Part shown: positions 1 to 11,540 of the stretch, piece after piece
How the letters are laid out: the number at the start of each line of letters is the position of its first letter
Numbering within the stretch: the stretch's first letter is position 1
From: Sphingomonas citri
GTDB taxonomy: Bacteria; Pseudomonadota; Alphaproteobacteria; Sphingomonadales; Sphingomonadaceae
Length of the DNA stretch: 64,000 bases
Reading direction: 5' to 3'
NCBI RefSeq assembly: GCF_019429485.1
Contig: NZ_JAHXZN010000003.1
Span: 124,001-188,000 of the forward strand
The notes under the pieces: generated by a model
What the model was told of the DNA's origin: nothing
What the model saw: the letters and a program-made list of their open reading frames with translations, nothing else
Databases searched by the model: none
Translations under genes and position numbers: made by a program

Positions 1-2612
<2,612 letters not shown>

Positions 2613-2804
2613 GAGCCGGTGATGCCCGCGCGCCGCCGCGCCGGCAAGTCGGCTAGCCTCGACTCGTCGCGGGCAAGTCGCGGGAAGGAGGGCAATTGGG
2701 TCTCCACCGCCGGGTCGACGGCTGTGACAAGTGCGAGCGCCGCCGCTATGCGGGGCGCGCGCGGCACGTTCGGACCGCGTCAGGCGCGAGCTTAGGAGCG
2801 AGCA

Positions 2805-3464
2805 ATGAGCGACACCCCGCTGCGCGCGGCGATCATCCCCGTCACCCCGCTCCAGCAGAACTGCACGCTGATCTGGTGCACCGCGACGATGCGCGCCGCG
2901 GTGGTCGACCCTGGCGGCGACCTGCCCAAGATCACCGCCGCGATCGCGCGCGCCGGCGTGACGGTGGAGAAGATCCTGCTCACCCACGGCCATATCGACC
3001 ATGCCGGCGCGGCCAAGCCGCTCGCCGACTCGCTCGGCGTGCCGATCGAGGGGCCGCACGAGGACGATCGCTTCTGGCTGGCGCGGCTCGACGAGGACGG
3101 CCGGCAATGGGGTGTCGAGGGCCATGTGTTCGAGCCGAGCCGCTGGCTGGTCGAGGGCGACACGGTGCGCGTCGGCGAGCTGGTGCTCGACGTCTATCAC
3201 ACGCCGGGGCACACCGCCGGCCACGTCATCTTCCACCACGCGCCGTCGAACTTCGCGCAGGTCGGCGACGTGCTGTTCCAGAACTCGATCGGACGCACCG
3301 ACCTGCCGCAGGGCAATTTTCCGCAGCTGATCGAGTCGATCGTCACGAAACTTTGGCCGCTGGGCGACGCCACCGCCTTCATTCCGGGCCACGGCCAGCC
3401 GAGCACCTTCGCGCACGAGCGCCGCCACAACATGTTCGTGAGCGACCGGGTGCTCGCGCAATGA
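2805..3464 (+). CDS. MBL-fold metallo-hydrolase, glyoxalase II-like (YcbL type)
   Basis: A 219-residue metallo-beta-lactamase-fold hydrolase. The metal motif THGHIDH is at about residues 65-71, with further ligands in the HTPGHTAGH segment and the aspartate of VGDVLFQ. The C-terminal FIPGHGQPSTFAHER helix-loop is typical of short YcbL-like glyoxalase II homologues, which hydrolyse S-lactoylglutathione or other thioesters. The start ATG follows an AGGAG-like site. A separate glyoxalase I gene (broken here) lies 5 kb downstream and gshA at 40 kb, so a glutathione-dependent aldehyde route is plausible, but the substrate is inferred. Confidence 0.88.
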   Translation: MSDTPLRAAIIPVTPLQQNCTLIWCTATMRAAVVDPGGDLPKITAAIARAGVTVEKILLTHGHIDHAGAAKPLADSLGVPIEGPHEDDRFWLARLDEDGRQWGVEGHVFEPSRWLVEGDTVRVGELVLDVYHTPGHTAGHVIFHHAPSNFAQVGDVLFQNSIGRTDLPQGNFPQLIESIVTKLWPLGDATAFIPGHGQPSTFAHERRHNMFVSDRVLAQ

Positions 3465-3578
3465 TCCTCGGCCGCGAGTGATTCGCGTGAAGGCGCGGGG
3501 ACTTGCGCTTCGTTGCCGGTGGCATCAATTGCGCCGCTCGCTCGTTGGTGACGCAGCGGAGAGACAGGTGACGGCGAC

Positions 3579-3606
3579 TTGCAACAGTGGCGGAAATCGC
3601 TATAGG
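3579..3606 (+). promoter_or_regulatory. Candidate sigma70-type promoter for rpmF-plsX-fabH
   Basis: TTGCAA and TATAGG hexamers are separated by 16 nt, about 125 nt upstream of the rpmF start. No other gene fits in the 266-nt space between the MBL-fold gene and rpmF, so a promoter is expected here. The call rests on sequence resemblance only. Confidence 0.45.
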
Positions 3607-3730
3607 CGCGGGGCTTCGCGATACGAGCCGATGCCCGGCTGTCCGCCGCGGCCGGCTCAAGCGTCGGCCGCGCGGCCCCGGACATCGGCTCGTCGCTGTT
3701 ACGAACTCTTAGATAGATCAAGGTGCCGCG

Positions 3731-3910
3731 ATGGCCGTCCCCAAGCGAAAGACTTCCCCCTCCCGCCGCGGCATGCGTCGCGCGCACGACGCGCTCTCGG
3801 TGGAGGCGTTCCAGGAGTGCCCGAACTGCGGCGAGCTGAAGCGCCCGCACAACCTGTGCACCGCCTGCGGTCACTACAACGGTCGCGAGGTCATCGCGGT
3901 CGACGCCTGA
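3731..3910 (+). CDS. rpmF: 50S ribosomal protein L32
   Basis: A 59-residue basic protein beginning [20 protein letters not shown] and containing the zinc-ribbon cysteines in [14 protein letters not shown] and CTACG (four cysteines). Length and motifs match bacterial L32 of the zinc-binding type. It stands directly upstream of plsX and fabH, the gene order seen across many bacteria, linking ribosome synthesis with membrane lipid synthesis. It is short enough to be missed by length-filtered gene finders. Confidence 0.97.
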   Translation: MAVPKRKTSPSRRGMRRAHDALSVEAFQECPNCGELKRPHNLCTACGHYNGREVIAVDA

Positions 3911-3956
3911 CCGCGGGTAGTCTCCCGCGTCTGAGCATCAGGAGTTGGGTCCAGTG

Positions 3957-4991
3957 ATGTCCGACAGGTCCCGGATCGCCGTCGATGCGATGGGCGGCGA
4001 CGAGGGGTTGGCGGTCATGCTGGCCGGGGTGGCGCGTGCGCGCCGCCGCTTCGACGACGTCAGCTTCCTGCTGGTGGGCGATGAGGCGGCGATCTCGGAG
4101 GGGCTGAAGAGCCACCCGAACCTCTCGCAGCATTCCGAGATCGTCCACGCCCCCGACGTGATCGCGGGTGACGAGAAGCCGAGTCAGGCGATCCGCCGCG
4201 CGCGCACCACCTCGATGGGCGTCGCGATCGATCTGGTGAAGCAGGGGCGCGCCGGCGCGGCGGTCTCGTCGGGCAATACCGGCGCGCTGATGGCGATGGC
4301 CAAGCTGTCGCTGCGCACCATGCCCGGCATCGACCGCCCCGCGCTCGCCGCGCTGCTGCCGACGCTGGGCGACAATGACGTGGTGGTGCTCGATCTCGGT
4401 GCCAACACCGAGTGCGACGCGCGCAACCTCGTCCAGTTCGCGGTGATGGGCGCGGCCTACGCGCGCACCACGCTCGACCTCGGATCGCCACGAGTCGCGC
4501 TGCTCAACATCGGCAGCGAGGACCAGAAGGGCACCGAGGAGATCCGCGACGCCGCGCAGATGCTGCGCGTGGCGGGGCATCTGCCGATGAACTTTACCGG
4601 CTTCGTCGAGGGCGACCGGCTGTCGCGCGGCGAGCACGACGTGATCGTGTGCGACGGCTTCTCGGGCAATATCGCGCTCAAGACCGCCGAGGGCACCGCG
4701 CGCTTCGTCGGCGACCTGCTCAAGCGCGCCTTCACCAGCTCGGTCCGCTCCAAGCTGGGCTTCCTGATCTCGCGACCCGCGACCGAGCTGCTGCGCGACC
4801 ATCTCGATCCGAACAACCACAATGGCGCGGTCTTCCTCGGGCTCAACGGGCTGGTGCTCAAGAGCCACGGCAGCGCCAACGAGCGCGGCGTCGCCACCGC
4901 GATCGGCAACGCCGCCAAGATGGTGAAGGCCGATCTGGCGCGCCGCATCGCCGAGGACCTGCGCCACTTCGAAGCGAAGGCCGCCGCATGA
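3957..4991 (+). CDS. plsX: Phosphate acyltransferase PlsX
   Basis: A 344-residue enzyme that converts acyl-ACP to acyl-phosphate, the first step of the PlsX/PlsY route to phosphatidic acid. It begins with the signature [12 protein letters not shown] and contains the conserved [10 protein letters not shown] and [16 protein letters not shown] segments. An AGGAG site lies 12 nt before the ATG at 3957; an in-frame GTG immediately before it (3954) gives better spacing and cannot be excluded. The stop overlaps the fabH start (ATGA), implying translational coupling. Confidence 0.96.
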   Translation: MSDRSRIAVDAMGGDEGLAVMLAGVARARRRFDDVSFLLVGDEAAISEGLKSHPNLSQHSEIVHAPDVIAGDEKPSQAIRRARTTSMGVAIDLVKQGRAGAAVSSGNTGALMAMAKLSLRTMPGIDRPALAALLPTLGDNDVVVLDLGANTECDARNLVQFAVMGAAYARTTLDLGSPRVALLNIGSEDQKGTEEIRDAAQMLRVAGHLPMNFTGFVEGDRLSRGEHDVIVCDGFSGNIALKTAEGTARFVGDLLKRAFTSSVRSKLGFLISRPATELLRDHLDPNNHNGAVFLGLNGLVLKSHGSANERGVATAIGNAAKMVKADLARRIAEDLRHFEAKAAA

Positions 4992-5968
4992 TCCGTGCCG
5001 TGCTGACGGGGACGGGTTCCGCTCTCCCCGCGCGCCGCGTCTCCAACGCCGAGCTGGCCGAGCGGGTCGACACGTCCGACGAGTGGATCGTCGAGCGCAC
5101 CGGCATCCGCTTCCGCCATATCGCGGGCGAGGGCGAGACCACCGCGACGCTGGCGCGCGACGCCGCGGTCGCCGCGATCGCCGCCGCGGGTGTAACGCCG
5201 CAGGACATCGACCTGATCGTGCTGGCCACCGCCACGCCCGACAACACCTTCCCCGCCACCGCCACCAAGGTGCAGGCGATGCTGGGGATCGACGACTGCG
5301 TCGCGTTCGACGTCGCCGCGGTCTGCTCGGGCTTCCTCTACGCGGTGCAGGTGGCGGACAGCATGATCCGCGCCGGCGCGCACCGCCGCGCGCTGGTGAT
5401 CGGCGCCGAGACCTTCAGCCGACTGCTCGACTGGGAGGATCGCACCACCTGCGTGCTGTTCGGCGACGGCGCGGGCGCGATCGTGCTCGAGGCGGGCGAC
5501 TCGGCCGACGACAACGCCGATCCCGCCGCGCGGGGCATCCTGGCGACTCGGCTTCACGCCGACGGTCGCCACAACGAGTTGCTCTACGTCGACGGTGGTC
5601 CCTCGACCACCGGCACCGTCGGCAAGCTGCGCATGAAGGGCCGAGAGGTGTTCCGGCACGCGGTGGTCAATCTCGCCGCGGTAATGGAGGAGGCACTCGT
5701 CGCGGCGGGGCTGCCGACCGAGTCGGTCGACTGGGTCGTCCCACATCAGGCCAATGCCCGCATACTCGACGCCACCGCGCGCAAGCTGTCGCTGCCTGCC
5801 GAGAAGGTGGTGATGACGGTCGACCAGCACGCCAATACATCCGCCGCCTCGGTGCCGCTGGCCCTCGATCAGGCGGTACGCGACGGGCGCATCCGGCCGG
5901 GCCATATCGTCGTGCTCGAGGCGATGGGCGGCGGATTCACCTGGGGCGCGGCGGTGCTGCGCTACTGA
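4988..5968 (+). CDS. fabH: Beta-ketoacyl-ACP synthase III
   Basis: A 326-residue FabH that condenses a short acyl-CoA with malonyl-ACP to start fatty-acid elongation. The catalytic triad is visible: Cys113 in VCSGFLYA, His253 in VPHQANARI and Asn283 in [10 protein letters not shown]. The C-terminal [13 protein letters not shown] is family-typical. Its ATG overlaps the plsX stop. The full set of active-site residues and normal length argue for a working enzyme. Confidence 0.97.
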   Translation: MIRAVLTGTGSALPARRVSNAELAERVDTSDEWIVERTGIRFRHIAGEGETTATLARDAAVAAIAAAGVTPQDIDLIVLATATPDNTFPATATKVQAMLGIDDCVAFDVAAVCSGFLYAVQVADSMIRAGAHRRALVIGAETFSRLLDWEDRTTCVLFGDGAGAIVLEAGDSADDNADPAARGILATRLHADGRHNELLYVDGGPSTTGTVGKLRMKGREVFRHAVVNLAAVMEEALVAAGLPTESVDWVVPHQANARILDATARKLSLPAEKVVMTVDQHANTSAASVPLALDQAVRDGRIRPGHIVVLEAMGGGFTWGAAVLRY

Positions 5969-6059
5969 CCCTGACTGGCGGTCACCGATCGACAAGATAA
6001 CGATTGCGTTATAACGAACGGGAATGACAGTCATTTAACTTCGAAGGGGGGTTGCGGTC

Positions 6060-6359
6060 ATGGTGGAGGCGGGCACGCTCACGCGCGCTGATCTGGCGGA
6101 GGCGCTGCACCGGCGCGTCGGTCTCTCGCGCGCTGATTCGGCGCGCATGGTCGAGCAGATCCTGGAGAAGATGTGCGGCGCCCTGGCCGAGGGCGAGAAC
6201 GTCAAGATCTCGGGCTTCGGCACCTTCGTGCTGCGCGACAAGGGCGAGCGGATCGGGCGCAATCCCAAAACCGGCGTGGAAGTGCCGATCGCGCCGCGCC
6301 GAGTGCTGACCTTCCGCGCCAGCCAGATGATGCGCGACCGCATCGCGGGCGCCAGCTGA
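6060..6359 (+). CDS. ihfA: Integration host factor subunit alpha
   Basis: A 99-residue HU/IHF-fold DNA-bending protein. The beta-arm carries the [12 protein letters not shown] signature, with its Pro placed to intercalate into the minor groove, and the body has [16 protein letters not shown]-alpha pairs with IHF-beta (not in this window) in nucleoid structure, recombination and promoter architecture. A strong AAGGGGG site precedes the ATG. It sits between fabH and a MerR regulator, the usual alphaproteobacterial neighbourhood. Confidence 0.95.
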   Translation: MVEAGTLTRADLAEALHRRVGLSRADSARMVEQILEKMCGALAEGENVKISGFGTFVLRDKGERIGRNPKTGVEVPIAPRRVLTFRASQMMRDRIAGAS

Positions 6360-6364
6360 CGATC

Positions 6365-6790
6365 GTGGCGTCGGACGAGAAATCCGCCGCCGCCTTCCGG
6401 ACGATCGGCGAGGTCGCCGCGGCGACCGGGGTCGCCCCGCACGTGCTGCGCTACTGGGAGGAACGCTTCCCGCAGCTCCGCCCGGTGACCCGCGCCGGCA
6501 ACCGCCGTTACTATCGCCCCGCCGACATCGCGTTGATCGAGCGGATCGCCGCGCTGCTGGGCGGCGAGGGCTATACCATCCGCGGGGTCCAGCAACTGCT
6601 CGCGCGCGAGCGCTCAAAAAGCCGCGGCGCCACGCCCCCGGTCTCGCCCGCGCCGAGCGCCGGTGACGGTCCCGCGCCGAGCGAGACGAACCAGTCGCAG
6701 CACGAGTTGCAGGGCGAGGCCGCCACGCTCGCGCGCGTGCGGGTGGTGCGCGACTGGATCGCCGCCGCGCTGAACGACGATCGCGCTTAA
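6365..6790 (+). CDS. MerR-family transcriptional regulator (IhfA-linked type)
   Basis: A 141-residue protein with a MerR winged helix at about residues 11-78 ([28 protein letters not shown], then [16 protein letters not shown]) and a low-complexity, proline-rich C-terminal part. There is no obvious metal-binding cysteine set. The start is a GTG five bases after the ihfA stop, so the two are probably co-transcribed. MerR genes of this kind follow ihfA throughout the alphaproteobacteria; their target is not settled. Its stop overlaps that of ohrR by 3-4 nt, in convergent orientation. Confidence 0.9.
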   Translation: MASDEKSAAAFRTIGEVAAATGVAPHVLRYWEERFPQLRPVTRAGNRRYYRPADIALIERIAALLGGEGYTIRGVQQLLARERSKSRGATPPVSPAPSAGDGPAPSETNQSQHELQGEAATLARVRVVRDWIAAALNDDRA

Positions 6791-7227
6791 TCCCCGCTGC
6801 TCTCCACCAGCGCGTCGCGTAGCGCCTGCACCTGCCCGTTGAGCGCGGCGAGCTGGTCGATCGACAGTCGCGAGCGCTCCAGCAGCCGCTCCGCCAGGCA
6901 GCCGCAGCGCGCGCGCATCGCCTGCCCCGCCTCGGTGAGGAACACCCGCACCTGACGCTCGTCGTCCGGGTTCCGCCGACGCTCGACCAGACCTGCCGTC
7001 TCCATCCGCTTCACCAGCGGCGTGATCGTGCTCGACTCGAGCGCGAGCCGCTCGGCGATCGCGCCGACGCTGCGCCCGTCCTGCTCCCACAGCGCATGCA
7101 GCACGAGATATTGCGGGTAGGTGATGCCAAGCTGGTCGAGCAGCGGCTTGTACGCCCGCCCGACCGCCATGCTGGCGGCGTAGAGCGAGAAGCAGAGCTG
7201 TTGGTCGAGCGGCAGCGGAACGGACAT
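6787..7227 (-). CDS. ohrR: Organic hydroperoxide sensor-repressor OhrR (MarR family)
   Basis: A 146-residue MarR winged-helix protein. [13 protein letters not shown] carries Cys12, the position of the peroxide-sensing cysteine of OhrR, and the helix-turn-helix/wing is in [33 protein letters not shown] with the DERQV wing motif. Further cysteines at about 107 and 109 could form the disulfide of two-Cys OhrR types. It is divergent from ohr across 126 nt, as expected of a repressor controlling that gene and itself. Confidence 0.94.
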   Translation of the reverse strand: MSVPLPLDQQLCFSLYAASMAVGRAYKPLLDQLGITYPQYLVLHALWEQDGRSVGAIAERLALESSTITPLVKRMETAGLVERRRNPDDERQVRVFLTEAGQAMRARCGCLAERLLERSRLSIDQLAALNGQVQALRDALVESSGD

Positions 7228-7262
7228 TCACGTCATCCTTTCCCGCCACATAGCCCATTCCT

Positions 7263-7272
7263 TATCGCGATA
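7263..7272. promoter_or_regulatory. Possible OhrR operator half (TATCGCGATA palindrome)
   Basis: A perfect 10-bp palindrome lies in the ohrR-ohr divergent space, and a related imperfect copy (TATCGAGGTA) lies at about 7317-7326, close to ohr. The position suits an OhrR-controlled pair of promoters. The motif differs from the published AT-rich OhrR boxes, so the link is a guess. Confidence 0.3.
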
Positions 7273-7353
7273 CAAATACCGCTGGACAAGCCCCGCCGGC
7301 CAGACTAGCAGCTATGTATCGAGGTAATAGTTGCCGCGACAGGAGATTGCATC

Positions 7354-7779
7354 ATGACCGTCGACGTCAAGTACAGCACCCGCGCCACCGCCACCGGCGG
7401 GCGCGACGGCGAGGCACGTACCGAGGACGGGAAGCTCACCGTCGCGCTCTCGACGCCGAAGGAGCTCGGCGGCGCCGGCGGCGAGGGCGCCAATCCGGAG
7501 CAGTTGTTCGCGGCGGGTTATTCGGCGTGCTTCATCGGCGCGCTCAAGGTCGCCGGCCAGCAGCTCAAGGTGAAGGTGCCCGCCGACACCAAGGTGACCG
7601 CAACCGTCGGCATCGGTCCGCGTTCGGAGGGCGGGTTCGGCATCACCGCCGACCTGCTCGTCGACCTGCCCGGGGTCGAGCGCGCCGAGGCGGAGCGGCT
7701 GGTCGAGACCGCGCACCAGATCTGCCCCTATTCGAACGCGACCCGCGGCAACGTCGACGTCGGCCTCACGCTCGCCTGA
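7354..7779 (+). CDS. ohr: Organic hydroperoxide resistance protein Ohr
   Basis: A 141-residue thiol peroxidase of the Ohr/OsmC fold that reduces organic hydroperoxides with lipoyl proteins as electron donors. The peroxidatic Cys59 (GYSACFIGA) and resolving Cys124 (HQICPYSNATRGNVDV) are both present, as is the conserved PEQLFAAGYSACF segment. It pairs with divergent ohrR and is followed 13 nt later by the gloA remnant, so the two may share a transcript. Confidence 0.97.
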   Translation: MTVDVKYSTRATATGGRDGEARTEDGKLTVALSTPKELGGAGGEGANPEQLFAAGYSACFIGALKVAGQQLKVKVPADTKVTATVGIGPRSEGGFGITADLLVDLPGVERAEAERLVETAHQICPYSNATRGNVDVGLTLA

Positions 7780-7792
7780 CGGAGACTCGCTC

Positions 7793-8303
7793 ATGCCCCG
7801 CCCTGCCGGAACCGAGGGGTTCACGTTGAACCAGACGATGCTGCGGGTGCGCGACCCGGCGGCATCGCTGGCCTTCTACCAGCAGGTGCTGGGCATGACG
7901 CTGCTGCAGCGGCTCGATTTCGAGGACATGCGCTTCTCGCTCTACTTCCTCGCCTTCCTCGGCGAGGGCGAGAGCGTGCCGACGGATCCGGTGGAGCGCG
8001 CGCTTCGTCTTCACGCGCGAGACCACGCTGGAGCTGACCCACAATTGGGGCACGGAGAGCGACCCCGACTTCGCCGGCTATCACAGCGGCAACGACGAGC
8101 CCCGCGGCTTCGGCCATCTCGGCGTCTCGGTGCCCGACGTCGCCGCCGCCTGCGCGCGGTTCGAGGCGCTCGGCGTGCCGTTCCGCAAGCGGCCCGACGA
8201 GGGGAAGATGCGCGACATCGCCTTCGTCACCGATCCCGACGGCTATTGGATCGAGATCCTGTCGCCCGCGAGCATGACCGCGCGCGTCGTCGCGGCGGGG
8301 TGA
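7793..8303 (+). pseudogene. gloA: Lactoylglutathione lyase (glyoxalase I) interrupted by a frameshift
   Basis: The first 69-70 codons read as glyoxalase I (FTLNQTMLRVRDPAASLAFY, then [20 protein letters not shown]). At about 7997-8003 the frame is lost within an alternating GCGCGCGC tract, and the rest of the protein continues in the next frame ([17 protein letters not shown], then [11 protein letters not shown] and [10 protein letters not shown]) to a stop at 8303. Comparison with the usual spacing of the family suits loss of one CG unit (2 nt). As written, translation would run on in the wrong frame to about 8344. Metal ligands (His, Glu, His, Glu) are all present once the frame is restored. 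Genuine mutation, phase variation or a base-calling error cannot be told apart from one sequence. Confidence 0.85.
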
Positions 8304-8313
8304 CCGTGGCCGG

Positions 8314-9267
8314 TCAGCGGAACCAGTGGCGCCGCAGGAAATAGATCACCGTCGCCGCCGCGATCAGCGCGCAGACGCCCGCGATCGCGTCGAACGCCCA
8401 GGGCTCCTTGGCATAGGGCAGTCCCTCGACGTTCATCCCGTACAGCCCGGTGATGAAGGTCAGCGGCAGGAACACCATCGCCACCACCGCGATCACCAGC
8501 CCGCGCTGGTCGAGCTGCTCGGCGCGCAGGTCGGTGAGCGCCTCGTGCACCAGCGCGGCGCGCTCGCGGATCGCCTCCACCTCCTCCGCCATGCGCGCGG
8601 CGCGGTCGGCCGCGGCGGAGAGATGCGCGCGATCGTCCTCGGCGAGCCAGTCGCCCGGCAGCGTCGCCAGTTTCTCCAGCGCGGCGCGCTGCGGCGCGAG
8701 GAAGCGGCGATAGTTGATCGCCTCCGACCGCACCTTGGTGACGCCGCGGCGCAGCTCGAAGATATGTTCCGCGGTGAGCTTCTGCTCGCAATCGTCGAGC
8801 CAGTCGCCGAGGTCGCCGACCACGGGATCGAGGTCCTCGGTGATCTCGGTGGCGAAGGCGCTGATCAGGTCACCGGGGTCGCGGATCGTGCCGTCACGCA
8901 TCTGCGTCACCACCTCGTCGAGCGCGACCAGATGCTTGCGCGAGACGGTGACGACCCGTCCCTTGGCTGCCCAGATGCGGATCGAGGCGAGCATGTCGGA
9001 GCCGTCGAGCTCCTCGTCGGTCCGTCCGCGCAGGTTGACGAAGGCGGCGTCGGCCAGCTTGTCGGCGCGCGGGCGCGTCTCGGCGGCGGTCAGCGAGTCG
9101 ACGATATAGGGCGGCAGCCCGGCCTCGTCGCGCAGCCATGTCTGCGCGTGTTCGGCGTTGGTGGTGAGGTGGACCCACACGAACGGCGCGCCGCAGCCGA
9201 GCGCGCCTTTCACCGGTATCTCCTCGACCTTGCCCTCGCCGGTGAGCCGCCACGCGGTGCCGCTCAT
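8314..9267 (-). CDS. CorA-family transporter, ZntB-like
   Basis: A 317-residue CorA/ZntB-type divalent cation channel. The long cytoplasmic N-terminal funnel (residues 1-250) is rich in charged helices, and two transmembrane helices end the protein. The pore signature YGMN lies in the loop after the first (FITGLYGMNVEGLPY). The second helix (AGVCALIAAATVIYFLRR) is followed by a short basic tail. Family members without extra metal motifs move Zn2+ (ZntB) or Mg2+; the N-terminal domain looks more ZntB-like, but the ion is inferred. The ATG overlaps the upstream siroheme-synthase stop (ATGA). Confidence 0.88.
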   Translation of the reverse strand: MSGTAWRLTGEGKVEEIPVKGALGCGAPFVWVHLTTNAEHAQTWLRDEAGLPPYIVDSLTAAETRPRADKLADAAFVNLRGRTDEELDGSDMLASIRIWAAKGRVVTVSRKHLVALDEVVTQMRDGTIRDPGDLISAFATEITEDLDPVVGDLGDWLDDCEQKLTAEHIFELRRGVTKVRSEAINYRRFLAPQRAALEKLATLPGDWLAEDDRAHLSAAADRAARMAEEVEAIRERAALVHEALTDLRAEQLDQRGLVIAVVAMVFLPLTFITGLYGMNVEGLPYAKEPWAFDAIAGVCALIAAATVIYFLRRHWFR

Positions 9268-10052
9268 CGTTCCTCCTCCATCGCGAGATCGACCACCAGC
9301 CCGGTCGCCGGCGCGAGCGGCGGCGCGGCGCATTCCACCCGCTCGGCGTCGGCGCGCGCGCGGTCGAGGATCGCGGGCGGCACGTCGGGGCGGTGGGTCA
9401 CCACGTCCGCCGCGGCGAGCAGCCGGGCCTGGCGCAGCGTCAGCTCGTCCGGGTCGTGCGAGCGCAGCCGCAGCCGAGCGAGACCGGTGGCGGGCTGCGC
9501 CGCGATCACCGCGGCGGCGACGTCGTCGAGCGCGGGCGCGCCAAGCGGGTCGAGCGCGCCGCCGGGCGCGAGCGCGGCGCCGATCGCGCGGCGCCGCTCG
9601 CCCATGTCGGGCAGCGCGGCGCGGAGCGCGGGCCGCGCGGCGTGGAGCGCCTCGGCGAGCCGGCCGAGCGATGCGGGCAGCAGCGTCTCGAGCCGCTGGC
9701 GCAGCGCCGCGGCCAGCCCCGCCGACACGCCCGCGCTGCCGATCGCGACCAGCACCGGCGCGCGGTCGAGGATCGCGGGGAGGGTGAAGTCGCACAGCTC
9801 GGGCCGGTCGACCGCGTTGACCAGCACGCCGCGCGCCTTCAGTCGAGCGACCGCGGCCTCGTCGTCCGCCACCACGGCGAGCCGCGCGGCGCCATCGTCC
9901 TCGCCGACGATCACCGCGCCCGCGCGCTCGAGCAGCCGGCGCTTCGCCGCGGCCGGCTCGCCCGCGCCGACGAGGATGACCGGCCGTCCCGCCAGCCGCA
10001 GGAACACCGGCAGGCTCGGCAGCGCCGCTGCGGCGTCGCGCGAGTCGCTCAC
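9264..10052 (-). CDS. Siroheme synthase-like: precorrin-2 dehydrogenase/ferrochelatase domain plus a shortened methyltransferase remnant
   Basis: A 262-residue protein. Residues 1-150 are the CysG N-terminal (Met8-like) NAD-binding and dimerisation region: LPVFLRLAGRPVILVGAGEPAAAKRRLLE, then CDFTLPAILDRAPVLVAI. After about residue 190 comes a segment resembling the beginning of uroporphyrinogen-III methyltransferase (LRLRSHDPDELTLRQARLLAAADVV, VPPAILDRARADAERV), which stops after some 60 residues instead of about 240. The protein should therefore oxidise precorrin-2 and perhaps insert iron, but not methylate. The GTG start lies 4 nt after lysA, and the stop overlaps the transporter gene. Its role is presumably siroheme for sulfite or nitrite reductase. 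Confidence 0.82.
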   Translation of the reverse strand: MSDSRDAAAALPSLPVFLRLAGRPVILVGAGEPAAAKRRLLERAGAVIVGEDDGAARLAVVADDEAAVARLKARGVLVNAVDRPELCDFTLPAILDRAPVLVAIGSAGVSAGLAAALRQRLETLLPASLGRLAEALHAARPALRAALPDMGERRRAIGAALAPGGALDPLGAPALDDVAAAVIAAQPATGLARLRLRSHDPDELTLRQARLLAAADVVTHRPDVPPAILDRARADAERVECAAPPLAPATGLVVDLAMEEER

Positions 10053-10056
10053 CGGC

Positions 10057-11313
10057 TCACAGCCACTCGGGCACGCGCTCGGCGGCGAGGATCGTCTCCG
10101 CCGCGATCCGGTCCGCCACCACCGCGAAGCGCTCGCCGTCAACCAGCACCTCTGGCACCAGCGCGCGGCTGTTGTAGGTCGAGGCCATCGTCGCCCCGTA
10201 AGCGCCGGCGCTGCGGAACACCGCGAGATCACCCTTGGCGACGCGGTCGATCTCGCGCGCCATCGCGAAGGTGTCGCCGGTCTCGCACACCGGCCCGGCG
10301 ATGTTGGCGGTGACCCGCTCGCCGCTCGGCACCACCGGGTCGAAGTCGTGCCAGGCGTCGTAGAGCGCGGGTCGCGCCAGGTCGTTCATCGCCGCGTCGA
10401 CGATGACATAGGGGTTCACCACGCCGGGCTTCACCCAGATCACGCGGGTGAGCAGCACCCCCGCGTTGGCGGCGATCACCCGCCCGGGCTCGAACATCAG
10501 CGTGACGTCCCAGGCGCGCGTGACGCGGTCGACCATCGCGCCGTACTCGGCGGGAGAGCGCGGCGCGTCGCCCTCCTTGTAGCGGACGCCGAGCCCGCCG
10601 CCGAGATCGACTCGCGTGATGCGGTGCCCGGCGGCGCGGAGGGTGGCGACCAGCTCGCCGACGCGGCGGTAGGCCGCCTCGAGCGGGGCGAGGTCGAACA
10701 GCTGGCTGCCGATGTGGATCGCCACGCCCTCGAGCGCGAGACCCGGCAGCCCCGCCAGGCGCGCGAACATCGCGGGCGCCTGGTCGATCGGCACGCCGAA
10801 CTTGTTCTCCTTGCGCCCGGTCGAGATCTTGGCGTGCGTCCCGGCGTCGACGTCGGGGTTGACGCGCAGCACCGCGCGCGCGGTCTCTCCCCGTTCCGCG
10901 GCGAGCCGGGCGAGTGCCTCGCCTTCCTCCTCCAGCTCGAGGTTGAACTGGCCGATCCCGGCGTCGAGCCCGCGCACCAGCTCGGCCTCGGTCTTGCCGA
11001 CACCCGAGAAGACGACCGACTCGGCCGGCATCCCCGCCGCGAGCGCGCGCGCCAGCTCGCCGCCGGATACGACGTCGGCGCCATAGCCCTCGGCGGCGAG
11101 CAGGCGCAGGACGGCGACATTGGGGTTGGCCTTGATCGCATAGGCGAGATGCGCGTCGCGCACGTCGGCCAGACCGGCACGAAAGGCGCGGGCGTGATCG
11201 CGGAAGGCGTTGGCGGAATAGACGTAGACGGGGGTGCCGACCTCGGCGGCGATGCGCGCCAGCGGCACGCCCTCGCACCACAATTCTCCGTCGCGATAGT
11301 GGAAATGGTCCAT
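10057..11313 (-). CDS. lysA: Diaminopimelate decarboxylase
   Basis: A 418-residue fold-type III PLP decarboxylase forming lysine from meso-diaminopimelate. The PLP lysine is K61 in AYAIKANPNV; the glycine-rich phosphate site is DLGGGLGVRY; the C-terminal catalytic segment is AGPVCETGDTFA, with the substrate-contacting GAYGATMASTYNSR. The ATG at 11313 gives MDHFHYRDGELWCEGVPL, which fits the family, and follows an AGAAGAG site. It belongs to the argH-lipoprotein-lysA-siroheme synthase-transporter run on the minus strand. Confidence 0.97.
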   Translation of the reverse strand: MDHFHYRDGELWCEGVPLARIAAEVGTPVYVYSANAFRDHARAFRAGLADVRDAHLAYAIKANPNVAVLRLLAAEGYGADVVSGGELARALAAGMPAESVVFSGVGKTEAELVRGLDAGIGQFNLELEEEGEALARLAAERGETARAVLRVNPDVDAGTHAKISTGRKENKFGVPIDQAPAMFARLAGLPGLALEGVAIHIGSQLFDLAPLEAAYRRVGELVATLRAAGHRITRVDLGGGLGVRYKEGDAPRSPAEYGAMVDRVTRAWDVTLMFEPGRVIAANAGVLLTRVIWVKPGVVNPYVIVDAAMNDLARPALYDAWHDFDPVVPSGERVTANIAGPVCETGDTFAMAREIDRVAKGDLAVFRSAGAYGATMASTYNSRALVPEVLVDGERFAVVADRIAAETILAAERVPEWL

Positions 11314-11396
11314 CAAATCTCTTCTAGCGTGATTCGCGCGGTGCAGGTGAGGAAGAGGTGGCCGGATGTTGGGCGCGTGTCATCGCCCCGAACGTG

Positions 11397-11494
11397 CCGT
11401 CATCCCGAACTCGTTTCGGGATCCACGGTGCCGCACATCCCTCGACCGTGGCGTATGCGGGGCAGTGGATCCCGAAACAAGTTCGGGATGACGG
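11397..11494. repeat. Type 1 palindromic intergenic element, copy a
   Basis: About 98 nt between the small lipoprotein gene and lysA. The left arm begins CCGTCATCCCGAACTCG and the right arm mirrors it, ending GTTCGGGATGACGG, with GGATCCAC/GTGGATCC inside. Sister copies lie at 13824, 21017, 23423 and 44087. Confidence 0.85.
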
Positions 11495-11540
11495 AAGGGG
11501 GGTGGATAGCACAGCGAAGCGCCTCGACGCCCCACCATCA

